Below are positions 26,101-34,911 of a stretch of 64,000 nt of DNA, one piece after another (position 1 is the first letter of the stretch; every line of letters begins with the position of its first letter). The notes below the pieces were generated by a model. It made no database searches. It had not been told where the DNA came from and was given only the letters and a program-made list of their open reading frames with translations. The stretch covers positions 8,494,001 to 8,558,000 of the forward strand of contig NZ_CP046172.1 of NCBI RefSeq assembly GCF_011801145.1. The letters run 5' to 3'. The stretch is from Nocardia arthritidis (GTDB lineage Bacteria > Actinomycetota > Actinomycetes > Mycobacteriales > Mycobacteriaceae). Made by a program: the position numbers and the translations under genes.

Positions 26101-27077
26101 CGGACGGCGGAGCGGGCCTCGTCGATGGCGGCGGCGACCGGTTCGGCACGGCGCGCGGCGTCGAGTTCGGCGGTGAGCGCGGCGCGGTGGTCGGCGGTGG
26201 CCGCGTATGCGTCGAGCTGCGCACGCGCCTGGGCCAGTCGGCGGCGCAGCTCGCGCAGGCGGCGCTGGTCCTCGGCGCGATCGCGCAGTGCGGTGAATTC
26301 GCGTTGGCGCACTTCGGATTCCGCGGCGGCGGTGGTGAGGTCCGCGCGGGCGGCGGCGAGCAGGTCCTGTGACCAGGCGACCGCGTCCGGGATCTCCACC
26401 GCCTCGGTGACCGAGCGGCCCGCCGCCATCGTCACGCCATCGATCAGGCGGTGGATGCTGTCGGTGCGCGATTTGAGATCGGCCTCCGAGGCGCGCCGCT
26501 TATCCGCGAGCCACTGTTCCGCGGTGCCGAATCGCGCCGTGTCGAAGAGCTTTTCGAGCAGCTTTTCCCGATCCTCGTTCTCGGCGCGCAGGAATCGCGC
26601 GAAATCACCCTGCGGTAGCAGCACCACCTGGAAGAACTGGTCGGCGCTCATACCGAGCAGGCGGATGATCTCATCACCGATATCCGGTATGCGGGAAAGG
26701 TTTTCGCCGCGGCCGTCGAGCCAGGTCAGGGTGGCTTTCGCCGGGTCGGTGCGCATGCCGGTGCCGCGCAGTTTGGGCCGCTCGTACTCCGGAATACGGG
26801 TGATGCGCAACCGCCGCCCGCCGAGGGTGGCCTCCAGCACGACCTGCGGCGGCGTCTGCACCGGCGCATGGTCGGAATGCAGTCGCTTGCTCTCCCCTCG
26901 CGCGCCGGGCACCCGTCCGTACAGCGCGAACGCGATCGCATCGAGCACCGTGGTCTTGCCTGCACCGGTCTGCCCGTGTAGCAGGAACAGCCCGTCGGCG
27001 CCGAGCGTGTCGAAATCGACGACCGTGGTCTCGGCGAACGGGCCGAACGCGGTCATCTCCAGCCGATGCAGCCTCAT
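23199..27077 (-). CDS. sbcC: SbcC nuclease-complex ATPase (Rad50-like) with repeat insertion
   Basis: 1292 residues, roughly 270 longer than usual actinobacterial SbcC (about 1000). Walker A is FLLHGQTGAGKTTVLDAIAF near residue 40; the zinc hook CTVCGSADHPDP is near residue 710; the signature TLSGGETFMASLSLALGLAD and Walker B DTLFIDEGFGGLDADTLDAV are C-terminal. Two insertions break the coiled coil: a tandem 12-residue repeat (about residues 400-538) and an acidic Pro/Ser-rich stretch (about 900-997). With SbcD it opens hairpins and processes DNA ends. It lies 99 bp after sbcD on the same strand. Confidence 0.95.
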   Translation of the reverse strand: MRLHRLEMTAFGPFAETTVVDFDTLGADGLFLLHGQTGAGKTTVLDAIAFALYGRVPGARGESKRLHSDHAPVQTPPQVVLEATLGGRRLRITRIPEYERPKLRGTGMRTDPAKATLTWLDGRGENLSRIPDIGDEIIRLLGMSADQFFQVVLLPQGDFARFLRAENEDREKLLEKLFDTARFGTAEQWLADKRRASEADLKSRTDSIHRLIDGVTMAAGRSVTEAVEIPDAVAWSQDLLAAARADLTTAAAESEVRQREFTALRDRAEDQRRLRELRRRLAQARAQLDAYAATADHRAALTAELDAARRAEPVAAAIDEARSAVRLSRRRDAESHTAARRLAALILEPAGADLGGQDLIEYEPPDYTPAAGQRPTDTGTERPDSRKSAVGQRDTPGPADSGLSPARSSGAGADRSPAGSSGAVIGRSSVELDGVGSDRSPAGPGGAVIGRSSVELGEVGSDRSPAGSSGTGSGGLAVGSGGAGTGRSSVELSGVGSDRLPAGSGGAGADRSPAGSSGAGADRLAARSVAAGTGRPGAISPDGASGVSSDLVPVVRADADLDGAIRRWSGLIGALDEVRADAEDADRLAGEIAELRREEGALANRVAELTGRREQLPDAILGMEARVREATTAAATLPVLTAECERLQAAAAAAVELASRRTSLDHARVDFDRARTAHLDAKERVLELRERRLAGMAAELAGQLVDGVPCTVCGSADHPDPARPTASAVAKEAEDAASAAEQAAERERDRLLDRITGLEKEIEALIARGGDTDRVELAAALRRATDGYSDAAESAANADNLTAALSRLRAEETRLHEELRESDTRRGTVATRIASAETRLEELRTRLRTAAGADETIDRRRARLDALITGATELRDARTEAITAREQITTIADRVENLARAAGFIPEGFETDAPVSSGTIDSSSGPAAPASRAIIAAETALSKGSIAGDSGTSGDLGGAREETSAATEFALFDLDEPEPEPETPTAASDSDIIEPRAPRDDIALLTAYAKVVTAATRTPQRQREIDTELVDADRSRAHAAAVLAEPEIQAAADREPADPAELDAEVSAARARSDAAVAAHAEAHNRVNRLEDLGGQLWAAIDRIAPIQRAHDELDQLADVVAGRGANNRRMSLRSYVLAARLEEVALAGSVRLRRMSGGRYEFVHTDRAGKHGRRGGLGLDIRDDYTGAIRPAKTLSGGETFMASLSLALGLADTVAAESGGIVLDTLFIDEGFGGLDADTLDAVMGVLDELRAGGRVVGVVSHVDEMRQRIPSRLHVRRTRTGSHLETTVA
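24085..24375 (-). other. second low-complexity insertion in SbcC
   Basis: Encodes about residues 900-997: Ser/Ala/Gly-rich, then the acidic-proline run FDLDEPEPEPETPTAASDSD. It separates coiled-coil stretches and has no heptad pattern. Probably a disordered linker. Confidence 0.5.
25461..25880 (-). repeat. sbcC: 36-bp tandem repeat array inside sbcC
   Basis: About eleven degenerate units of 36 bp, in frame, encode 12-residue units that alternate between forms like GSDRSPAGSSGA and IGRSSVELDGVG. Gly/Ser/Ala dominate and the coiled-coil heptads are lost. The units keep the reading frame, so the array can expand or contract by 12 residues without disrupting the gene. It is coding DNA, not a CRISPR array. 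Confidence 0.85.
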
Positions 27078-27176
27078 GCGTGCCGCTCCGATGTCCCCCG
27101 GCGACCGGCGATGAACCTATCCAATTCGCGCAGGGTCACGCGGCGGCCCGATCGGTCGCCGTGTCGTGGGCTGGCC

Positions 27177-28355
27177 TCATGCCGAAAGCTCCTGCGCCAC
27201 GGCGGTTTCGGCGGCGACGGCGGCCCGCTCTGTCACCGACGCCGCGAGCGCCCGCTCCAGCCAAACCATCTCGCCCGCCGTCGGTTCGCCCCTGACGTCG
27301 GTGAGGAAGCTGTGCGCTACTTCGGTATCGCGGCGGCCGTGCACTCGCTCACGGTAGCGCAATTCCGGATTACCTTCCGGCCGTTGCCATTCCATGTGCA
27401 CCGCATGTGGAAACCTGACGCGCAGTTTGCGCAGTGCGTCCACCGGACGGGCCCGGTCGGTCAGGGTGGCCGACACGTAATGGTCCTCGACCGCCGAATA
27501 CTCCGGCGCGGAGAGCAATTCGTCGAGCGTGCCGGTGAGCCTGCTCAGCCCGCGCACGACCGGCAGGTCGCGCCGCTCGACCGAGCACAGCCCATGTGCG
27601 TCCAGTTCCACCAACCACACCGCCTTGCGATGGGAGTTCTCCGCGAACGAATACGGCAGCGGCGAACCGGAATACCGCACCGATTCGGACAGCGTCTGCG
27701 GCGAATGCAGATGACCGAGCGCCACGTAATCGATACCGTCGAAGGCCGACAGCGGCACGGTTTCCACACCGCCCACCGAGATGGATCGCTCCGATCCGGT
27801 GGCCTCGGCGCCGACGACGAATGCGTGCGCGAGCACGACGGTGCGCGGATTGCCGCGCGCGGCCGCGTCGGCCCGGACTCGGCCCATCGCGGCGTCCAGG
27901 ATTTCGGCATGCGAACGTGCCTGCGGCACACCGAGTTCGGCTCTGGTGATCTCCGGCTCGAGGTAGGGGATGCCATAGAAGGCGACCTCGCCGTGCGTGT
28001 CGGCGAGCAGCACCGGCTCGGCGCAGGCCGCGACCGTGGTGCGCAGATACAACCCGCCCGCCGCCGCGAAGCTCGCGCCGGCGCCGAGCCGCGCGGGTGA
28101 ATCATGGTTGCCGGAGGTGGCCACGATCCGGGCACCCGCCGCGCGAATGGCCTCGAATCCGCGATTGCACACCGCGATCGCGTCGGCGCTGGGAATGGAT
28201 CTGTCGTACACGTCCCCGGGCAGCACGACGACGTCGACGGATGCCGCGGCGACCAGGTCCGCGATGGCGGCCAGCGAACTGGCCTGGTCGGCAAGCAGAT
28301 CGACCCCGTGGAACGTGCGCCCGATGTGCCAGTCCGAGGTGTGCAGCAGCCGCAT
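27177..28355 (-). CDS. sbcD: SbcD exonuclease subunit (Mre11-like)
   Basis: 392 residues from ATG 28355 (upstream in-frame sequence does not look coding). Calcineurin-like phosphoesterase motifs are in order: LLHTSDWHIGRTFHG, VVLPGDVYDRSIPSADA, ATSGNHDSPARLG, and VALGHLHSPQTL with the preceding VVLAHAFVVG. These bind two Mn ions. It is the nuclease partner of SbcC, encoded directly upstream on the same strand. Confidence 0.95.
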   Translation of the reverse strand: MRLLHTSDWHIGRTFHGVDLLADQASSLAAIADLVAAASVDVVVLPGDVYDRSIPSADAIAVCNRGFEAIRAAGARIVATSGNHDSPARLGAGASFAAAGGLYLRTTVAACAEPVLLADTHGEVAFYGIPYLEPEITRAELGVPQARSHAEILDAAMGRVRADAAARGNPRTVVLAHAFVVGAEATGSERSISVGGVETVPLSAFDGIDYVALGHLHSPQTLSESVRYSGSPLPYSFAENSHRKAVWLVELDAHGLCSVERRDLPVVRGLSRLTGTLDELLSAPEYSAVEDHYVSATLTDRARPVDALRKLRVRFPHAVHMEWQRPEGNPELRYRERVHGRRDTEVAHSFLTDVRGEPTAGEMVWLERALAASVTERAAVAAETAVAQELSA

Positions 28356-28614
28356 GCCGCGAAACGCTAGGCCACCGCACCGACACGTTTCAATTGCCCG
28401 GCCACCCGTGTTGCGGTTGCCGCATGTCCGCCCGGCGTGTTCGACGGAGGCCGAATCGTGTCCGGCGGCACAGAAGTGTCCGAACACCGTTGCACCCATT
28501 CGGACCTCGGAGTATGGCCGCATCAGCATCCCGGTCGGTCGAGTTTGCCCGACACGCTGCTGTCCGGTTGCTCGCCGCCCGAACTTGTCGGTGGGCTAGG
28601 GCACCATCTCTGCC

Positions 28615-29793
28615 ATGACCGCACCGATGCTGTTCGCGCTGCTGATGGTGTTCGCCGCCGGGTTCGGCCTGGGCTGGCTCGGCCGTGCCGCGCGCACCGG
28701 CCACCGCGCCGATACCGCCGCGGCCCGAATGGCAGGCGCGGAGGCGAAATTGGCGGCCGTCCGGGAAAACGAGCACCTGCTCCGGCAGTCGTTGAGCGCC
28801 GCCAGCGAAGATTCGGCACGCAGGCATTCGCATGCCATCGGAACAATGGTCGAGCCGCTGCGCGAGGCGCTCGGCGCGCTGAACCAGCACATCCAGCAGA
28901 TAGAACAGCATCGCCTCAGCGCGTATGCGGGTCTGCGCGAACAGGTCGCGGGTATGCAGCGCACCTCGCATCAGCTCGCGGGCCAGACCAGTCAATTGGT
29001 TGCCGCGCTGCGGGCGCCGCAGATTCGCGGGCGCTGGGGCGAGATCCAATTGGAACGGGTAGTCGAGTTGGCGGGCATGTCCAGGCACTGCGACTTCGAC
29101 ACCCAGGTCACCAGGTCCGCTCGCGGCGACGGCACGGCCGACCGCGCCGGCTCGGTCCGCCCCGACCTGGTCGTGCACCTCGCGGGCAAGCGGCAGATCG
29201 TCGTCGACGCGAAGGTGCCGTTCACCGCCTATCTGGAGGCATGCACCACCGACGATCCCGATGCCCGCGCCGAACTGCTCACCCGGCACGCCAAACAGCT
29301 GCGCGCGCATATCGATCAACTCGCCGACAAGGCCTACTGGGCGGCATTCGATCCGGCTCCGGAATTCGTGGTGCTGTTCGTCCCCGGCGATCCGTTCCTC
29401 GACGCCGCGCTGACCACCGACGCCGAATTACTCGAGTACGCATTCGGCCGGAACGTGATCCTCGCGACGCCGACCACCCTCATCGCGCTATTGCGCACCA
29501 TCGCGTTCGGCTGGCGGCAGGAGGCGCTGTCCAGGGATATGGCAACCGTGCAGCAATTGGGTAGGGAACTCTATGCCCGGCTCGGTATGACCGGTCGGCA
29601 CCTCGACCGACTCGGCGCGCAACTCGGCAAAACCGTCGAGGCTTTCAACTACACGGTGGCGTCGGTCGAGTCCCGGGTCATGGTGACCGCCCGGAAACTC
29701 CATGATCTGGAAATCGCCGAACAGGAGGTGCCAGCAATCCATCGAGTCGATTCGTGGCCGCGGGCGGTGGGGTTCGCAGACGCCGGCGATTAG
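28615..29793 (+). CDS. rmuC: RmuC-family DNA recombination protein
   Basis: 392 residues. An N-terminal TM helix (MLFALLMVFAAGFGLGWLG) is followed by a coiled coil (about residues 35-125) and the RmuC nuclease-like core: RGRWGEIQLERVVELAGM, VVDAKVPFTAYLEA with the catalytic-type DAK, FVVLFVPGDPFLDAAL and ILATPTTLIALLRTIAFGW. RmuC limits inversions at short inverted repeats, a role functionally related to SbcCD. It is divergent from sbcD (259-bp gap). Confidence 0.93.
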   Translation: MTAPMLFALLMVFAAGFGLGWLGRAARTGHRADTAAARMAGAEAKLAAVRENEHLLRQSLSAASEDSARRHSHAIGTMVEPLREALGALNQHIQQIEQHRLSAYAGLREQVAGMQRTSHQLAGQTSQLVAALRAPQIRGRWGEIQLERVVELAGMSRHCDFDTQVTRSARGDGTADRAGSVRPDLVVHLAGKRQIVVDAKVPFTAYLEACTTDDPDARAELLTRHAKQLRAHIDQLADKAYWAAFDPAPEFVVLFVPGDPFLDAALTTDAELLEYAFGRNVILATPTTLIALLRTIAFGWRQEALSRDMATVQQLGRELYARLGMTGRHLDRLGAQLGKTVEAFNYTVASVESRVMVTARKLHDLEIAEQEVPAIHRVDSWPRAVGFADAGD

Positions 29794-29850
29794 CCGGGCA
29801 TCCGCCGTGCCATAGCGCCGCCGGGCGCTACGACGGTTAGTGTTCATATT

Positions 29851-30762
29851 GTGGCTGCTTCCCAAAGTGCGCGATCCCGGGTGCCCGCGCCGCAACGCTC
29901 GATACTGCCGTCGGTTCCGGGTCTTCCGGTCGGTGCGGCGATCCTGATCGCGGTCGTATGCACGTTCGTGGGCTTCGTGATCGACGCTCGCGGCGGAGGT
30001 GACGACCTCACCTACTGGTTCGCGGGTTTCTATATCGTGGGCTGCGTCGCCGCGGTGCTCGTCGTGCGCTATCGAGGGCTGTTCACCACCATGGTGTTGC
30101 CGCCGCTGCTGCTCTTCATCGCCGTGCCGCTGGCCTATGAGCGGTTGGCCGGTCATACCTCGACCTCGCTGCGGGACATCCTGTTCAATCTGGCCATACC
30201 GCTGGTCCACCGCTTTCCGCTGATGGCGCTGGCCACCGCGATCGTGGTGGTGCTCGGCATCGTGCGCATCGTCATGAACCGGCGCGAGGGCGGCGACACA
30301 ACCGCGAAGGCCACCAAGAAGCCCCGATCGCGCTCGACCGAGAGCCTGCGCCGGGCCGCGTCCAAGCGCGGCCGCGCCGACGACACCGATGACGAGACCG
30401 AAGCGCCGCGGCGGCGCAGGCGACCACAGCCGGAGATCGACGACCCGGACACCGTGCAGCATCTGCCGAGGGTGAACCGTCGCCCGCAGGCCGAGGTGGC
30501 CGACGGTCCGCCGCGCGTCGCGGGCCGCGGCTATCCGCGCGACGCCCGCACCCGCACCGGCCGTCCGGTGCCGCCCCCGAGGCCCGATCTCGACCAACCG
30601 CGCAGCACCGTCACCCGGGCGCGCGGCGATATTCCGCCGCACCCCCAGCCCAACGTCCGCTACCGGGACCGCGACGCCGCGCCGCGGCAGCCGAATCCGA
30701 ATCGTGCCGAGCTGCGGCCGAATCGGCGCGAACGCCGCGATCCGAACGACTACGACTACTGA
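29851..30762 (+). CDS. DUF6542 membrane protein (Rv1111c-like)
   Basis: 303 residues from GTG 29851. Four hydrophobic helices fill residues 25-160 (AAILIAVVCTFVGFVIDARG, the FAGFYIVGCVAAVLVV helix and others). The second half is a long, very basic and proline/arginine-rich tail, probably disordered and cytosolic. It occupies the same place between ychF and ispH as Rv1111c. Function unknown. Confidence 0.78.
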   Translation: MAASQSARSRVPAPQRSILPSVPGLPVGAAILIAVVCTFVGFVIDARGGGDDLTYWFAGFYIVGCVAAVLVVRYRGLFTTMVLPPLLLFIAVPLAYERLAGHTSTSLRDILFNLAIPLVHRFPLMALATAIVVVLGIVRIVMNRREGGDTTAKATKKPRSRSTESLRRAASKRGRADDTDDETEAPRRRRRPQPEIDDPDTVQHLPRVNRRPQAEVADGPPRVAGRGYPRDARTRTGRPVPPPRPDLDQPRSTVTRARGDIPPHPQPNVRYRDRDAAPRQPNPNRAELRPNRRERRDPNDYDY

Positions 30763-30913
30763 CTACGGTTCGGCGCGATAGCGCAGACCCGCGATGGTCG
30801 TGTCGCAGGATCGCGTACCCGTCAGCGCCACCTCGACATGCGATCAGCCGACCACGACCGTCGAATCGCTCGGCGATCCAGGCCCGTCCGCGAAAGGCGC
30901 GGTGTCGGTAGCG

Positions 30914-30950
30914 AAACCGCCCGAGCCGACTGACGCGGCCCGGGCGGTTT
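30914..30950 (-). terminator. bidirectional terminator between the DUF6542 gene and ispH
   Basis: AAACCGCCCG (30914-30923) pairs perfectly with CGGGCGGTTT (30941-30950), loop of 17. The T-rich arm ends give a short U-run on either strand. It separates two convergent genes. Confidence 0.7.
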
Positions 30951-30978
30951 ATCGAAAAGCCTTGTGCGGCTGCCGAAC

Positions 30979-31989
30979 TCAGCGACGAGCCGTGCGCAGC
31001 TCGCGCGGCAGCGCGAAGACGAGCGTCTCGTTCGCGGTGGTCACCGGCTGGACGTCGGCGAAACCGTGTTCGGCCAACAACTCCAGCACACCCTGCACCA
31101 GGATCTCCGGCACCGAGGCGCCCGAGGTGATGCCGATGGTGCGCACGCCGGCCAACCACGCCGGATCCACCTCACGGGCGTAATCGACCAGATGCGCCGC
31201 CTTGGCGCCCGCATTCAACGCGACCTCGACCAGCCGCACCGAATTCGACGAGTTGCGCGAACCGACCACGATCACCAGATCGCATTCCGGCGCCATCGCC
31301 TTCACCGCCACCTGACGGTTCTGCGTGGCATAGCAGATGTCGTCGCTCGGCGGATCCTGCAGTTTCGGGAAACGCTCGCGCAGCCGCTGCACCGTCTCCA
31401 TGGTCTCGTCCACCGACAGCGTGGTCTGCGAGAGCCAGATCACCTTCGATTCGTCGCGCACGGTCACCTTGTCCACCGCGCCGGGGCCGTCGACCAGCTG
31501 CACATGCTGCGGCGCCTCACCCGCGGTGCCCTCGACCTCCTCGTGCCCCTCGTGCCCGATGAGCAGGATGTCGTAGTCGTCGCGCGCGAACCGCTTCGCC
31601 TCCTGGTGCACCTTGGTGACCAGCGGGCAGGTGGCGTCGATGGTGTGCAGACCGCGGTCGGCGGCGGTTTCGTGCACGGTCGGCGCGACACCGTGCGCGG
31701 AGAACACGACGACCTGCCCCTCCGGCACCTCGTCGGTCTCGTTGACGAAGATGACGCCGCGTTCGCGCAGCGTCTCCACCACGTGCCGGTTGTGCACGAT
31801 CTCCTTGCGAACGTAGATGGGCGCACCATGCTTCTCCAGCGCCTTCTCCACGGTCTCGACCGCGCGATCGACACCGGCGCAGTAGCCGCGCGGCTCGGCG
31901 AGCAGCACCCGCTTGCCGCCGTCGGCGCCGGTGGATCCGGAACCGGCCGAGCCCGCGATTCCGAGGTTCAGGGAAATGGCCGAAGACAT
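30979..31989 (-). CDS. ispH: 4-hydroxy-3-methylbut-2-enyl diphosphate reductase
   Basis: 336 residues. The three conserved cysteines binding the iron-sulfur cluster are in [20 protein letters not shown] and [10 protein letters not shown]. IspH catalyses the last step of the MEP pathway, making IPP and DMAPP in the cytosol. The first 25 residues are a Gly/Ser-rich extension. It matches Rv1110 in the conserved neighbourhood. It is divergent from the lipid-droplet protein gene. Confidence 0.97.
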   Translation of the reverse strand: MSSAISLNLGIAGSAGSGSTGADGGKRVLLAEPRGYCAGVDRAVETVEKALEKHGAPIYVRKEIVHNRHVVETLRERGVIFVNETDEVPEGQVVVFSAHGVAPTVHETAADRGLHTIDATCPLVTKVHQEAKRFARDDYDILLIGHEGHEEVEGTAGEAPQHVQLVDGPGAVDKVTVRDESKVIWLSQTTLSVDETMETVQRLRERFPKLQDPPSDDICYATQNRQVAVKAMAPECDLVIVVGSRNSSNSVRLVEVALNAGAKAAHLVDYAREVDPAWLAGVRTIGITSGASVPEILVQGVLELLAEHGFADVQPVTTANETLVFALPRELRTARR

Positions 31990-32153
31990 GGGCCAAGCTT
32001 ACGTGGGCGAGGCGAATGGTATTCGCGCGAGGATCAGCCAAGATACTGGCCCGCCCGTCGCCCGGCCACCACCCCTCACCGAATCGCTGCCGCGATGCTG
32101 CATAAACGCAGTTCGCCTTTGCAGAACACACCATTTCCGGCAGGCTTAGGACC

Positions 32154-32738
32154 ATGTTCCGACCACCGTTCCTGGCCAGGGTCGCCGCAGGCGCCGCTGT
32201 CTACGCACTCGAAGAAACCCGCCGGTTACCAACGGCGGCAGTGAATTTCCCGATTACCGCGATCAGCCAGCTGCTGCAGACCACCATGCACGTGCAGCAG
32301 TTCGTGACCAGCCTCGCCCTGAAGGGCGACGCGGTCTTCGAGCGGTTGACCAACACACCGGTGGCCCAGCCGGAATGGGCCACCTTCGATGAGGATCTCG
32401 AACCCGAACCGACCCCGCGCGCCGAGGCCACCGCCGCCCGGGTCAGCAGCTTCGACCGCTACACCGCCGACGAGCCCGCGGCGACCAACGGCCACACGCC
32501 CCCGGCCGCGACCACCCCGGAGCCTGAAACCGAAAGCGCGGCAACGGAAGTCGCCGAACCCGAGGTCGCCACCCGATACGACTATCTGAATATGACGCTG
32601 GCCCAGTTGCGCGCCCGCCTGCGCATGCTGACCGTCGAGGAATTGACCGCCCTGCTGGAGTACGAGCAGCAGACCCGCGCGCGAGCGCCGTTCGTGACCA
32701 TGCTGACGAACCGGATTGCTACTGTGCGGGCTCAATGA
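32154..32738 (+). CDS. lipid-droplet-associated protein (Rv1109c-like)
   Basis: 194 residues. An amphipathic N-terminus ([20 protein letters not shown], then [20 protein letters not shown]) precedes a Pro/Glu/Thr-rich linker (about residues 80-140) and a conserved helical end, [18 protein letters not shown] and [18 protein letters not shown]. Position next to xseA and ispH and the end motif match the Rv1109c family, which is annotated as lipid-droplet associated. Its stop overlaps the xseA start by 4 bp, so it is coupled to the exonuclease VII genes. Confidence 0.75.
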   Translation: MFRPPFLARVAAGAAVYALEETRRLPTAAVNFPITAISQLLQTTMHVQQFVTSLALKGDAVFERLTNTPVAQPEWATFDEDLEPEPTPRAEATAARVSSFDRYTADEPAATNGHTPPAATTPEPETESAATEVAEPEVATRYDYLNMTLAQLRARLRMLTVEELTALLEYEQQTRARAPFVTMLTNRIATVRAQ

Positions 32739-34096
32739 ACGGAGCATCGCGCGGCGATTCGGTGGGCGGCCGGGAGACGGGTGGGCACGAGCCCAGGCCG
32801 CCTTCGTCGTCGACGGTTGGCCGGGAGTCATCCGGCCAACCCGACCGAGCCAACTCCGCCGAACAGCCGTGGCCCGTCCGCTCGGTCGCCATCAAGGTCA
32901 TGCAGTGGATCGACCGGCTCGGCAGCATCTGGGTGGAGGGCCAGATCACCCAGATCAATATCCGTCCCGGCGCGCGCACCGCATTCCTGGTGCTGCGCGA
33001 TCCGTCGGCCGACATGTCGCTGTCGGTGACCTGCGATCCCGATCTGATTCGCGCGTCCGCCGTTCCGCTGCAGGAGGGCAGCCGGGTGGTGGTGTACGGC
33101 AAACTCTCCTATTTCACCGGTCGCGGCACGATCTCGTTGCGCGTCACCGAGATTCGCCCGGTCGGCGTCGGTGAACTGCTGGCCCGCATCGAGCGGCTCA
33201 AGGCGCTGCTGGCCGCCGAGGGACTCTTCGATCCCCGGCTGAAGCGGCCGATCCCCTTCTTACCCCGAACCGTCGGGTTGATCACCGGGCGCGCGTCCGC
33301 CGCTGAGCGCGATGTCCTCACCGTGGCCAGAAACCGTTGGCCCGCAGTGCGTTTCGAGATCCGAAATGTCGCGGTGCAGGGTCCGTCCGCGGTTGCGCAG
33401 ATCCTCTCGGCACTGGCCGAACTCGACCGCGATCCGGCGGTGGAGGTGATCGTGCTGGCCCGCGGCGGCGGCAGCGTCGAGGATCTGCTGCCGTTCTCCG
33501 ATGAGGCCCTGTGCCGCGCGATCGTCGCCGCGACCACCCCGATCGTCAGCGCGATCGGCCACGAACCCGATACCCCGGTCTGCGATCTGGTCGCCGACGT
33601 GCGCGCGGCCACCCCCACCGACGCCGCCAAACGGATCGTGCCCGACGCGGCCGCCGAATCCGCCGCCATCCGTGAGCTGCGCGGCCGGGCCGCCGCCGCC
33701 CTGCGCGGCTGGGTCGACCGGGAGACGCGCGCGCTCGCCCAACTGCGCTCGCGGCCGGTGCTCGCCGCCCCGCTGCGCGAAATCGACCGGCGCGCAGAGG
33801 AAGTCGAGCGGCTGCGAACCGCGGCGCGACGCTGCGCCGAACACCTCATCCGCACCGAGACCACCGCCACCCGGCATCTGCGCGAGCAGCTGACCGCGGT
33901 GGGCCCCGCCGCGACACTGTCCCGCGGCTACGCTGTGGTCCAGCGCGTCAACGGGACCGAGCGGCATGTGGTGCGCTCGATCGATGACGCACCGGCGGGC
34001 AGTCAGTTGCGCATCCGGGTGGCCGACGGCGCGGTGACCGCCGCGGCGCTCGGCACCCATGCACTTGCCCCGAAACCCGACAAAGGGAGGAATTGA
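32735..34096 (+). CDS. xseA: exodeoxyribonuclease VII large subunit
   Basis: 453 residues. An OB-fold N-domain ([39 protein letters not shown]) precedes the catalytic core with [40 protein letters not shown] and [22 protein letters not shown]-terminal coiled coil binds XseB. ATG 32735 overlaps the upstream stop (ATGA). The first about 40 residues are a Gly/Ser-rich extension. It degrades single-stranded DNA in both directions. Confidence 0.96.
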   Translation: MNGASRGDSVGGRETGGHEPRPPSSSTVGRESSGQPDRANSAEQPWPVRSVAIKVMQWIDRLGSIWVEGQITQINIRPGARTAFLVLRDPSADMSLSVTCDPDLIRASAVPLQEGSRVVVYGKLSYFTGRGTISLRVTEIRPVGVGELLARIERLKALLAAEGLFDPRLKRPIPFLPRTVGLITGRASAAERDVLTVARNRWPAVRFEIRNVAVQGPSAVAQILSALAELDRDPAVEVIVLARGGGSVEDLLPFSDEALCRAIVAATTPIVSAIGHEPDTPVCDLVADVRAATPTDAAKRIVPDAAAESAAIRELRGRAAAALRGWVDRETRALAQLRSRPVLAAPLREIDRRAEEVERLRTAARRCAEHLIRTETTATRHLREQLTAVGPAATLSRGYAVVQRVNGTERHVVRSIDDAPAGSQLRIRVADGAVTAAALGTHALAPKPDKGRN

Positions 34097-34344
34097 CCTT
34101 GGCCGACCCCGGCACCCCGGACGACGAGCTGGCCGAAATCGCCGGCTTCGGCTACGAGCGCGCCCGCGACGAACTGGTCAACGTCGTGAAAATGCTCGAG
34201 CAGGGCGGCCTCGACCTCGACGAATCCCTCGCCCTCTGGGAGCGCGGTGAGGCACTGGCCAACCGCTGCGAACAACATCTCGCGGGCGCCCGCAAACGCG
34301 TCGAGGACGCGCTGTCCCGCGCCGACGCCGCGGACCCCGAATGA
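34093..34344 (+). CDS. xseB: exodeoxyribonuclease VII small subunit
   Basis: 83 residues; TTG 34093 overlaps the xseA stop and follows AAAGGGAGG, while TTG 34099 is an alternative. The family motif [20 protein letters not shown] and [20 protein letters not shown] is complete. XseB helices bind the XseA coiled coil. The stop overlaps the next gene's ATG (ATGA), giving a four-gene coupled string from 32154 to 34805. Confidence 0.95.
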   Translation: MTLADPGTPDDELAEIAGFGYERARDELVNVVKMLEQGGLDLDESLALWERGEALANRCEQHLAGARKRVEDALSRADAADPE

Positions 34345-34805
34345 CCATCCGCCGCGCCGTCCCCGATATCCACACCGCGGACCTCGCGGCCAGCCGCGCC
34401 TTCTACCGCCTGCTCGGCTTCGAGGAGGTGATGGACCTCGGCTGGGTCGTCACCATGGCCTCCCCCACCAACCCCACCGCCCAAGTCATCCTGGTAGACG
34501 CGAAAACCGAAGCCCCCCAACCAGATATGAGCGTCGAGGTCGACGACGTAGACGCCATCCACGCCGCCGCCCTGGCCGCCGGCTCCGAAATCGTCTACCC
34601 GTTACGCGACGAACCCTGGGGCGTCCGCCGGTTTTTCGTCCGCGATCCGAGCGGCAAAATCGTCAATGTGGTGAGCCATCGCCGCGACCCACAAGGCCGC
34701 GCAGACCTAGCCGACATACGTCACCGTCTGAGCACAGAACCTGTCGATACCGAAAACCGCGTAAGCGCCGCATTGCAAGCACTACGTGAAGACGAGCGGT
34801 ACTGA
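34341..34805 (+). CDS. VOC-superfamily protein
   Basis: 154 residues, ATG 34341 overlapping the xseB stop. The glyoxalase-like fold shows [39 protein letters not shown] and [21 protein letters not shown] helical tail of about 35 residues follows. Probably a cytosolic metal-binding isomerase or resistance-type protein; why it is coupled to exonuclease VII is not evident. Confidence 0.82.
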   Translation: MTIRRAVPDIHTADLAASRAFYRLLGFEEVMDLGWVVTMASPTNPTAQVILVDAKTEAPQPDMSVEVDDVDAIHAAALAAGSEIVYPLRDEPWGVRRFFVRDPSGKIVNVVSHRRDPQGRADLADIRHRLSTEPVDTENRVSAALQALREDERY

Positions 34806-34911
34806 AACTGGATACGGGCACACCCGTGTAACTGGAATCCTCCGTGCCGCACGATATTTGGACGCGATATTCAGATGCGCCGATCTCACGGAGATCTCTA
34901 GCATTCGGGCA

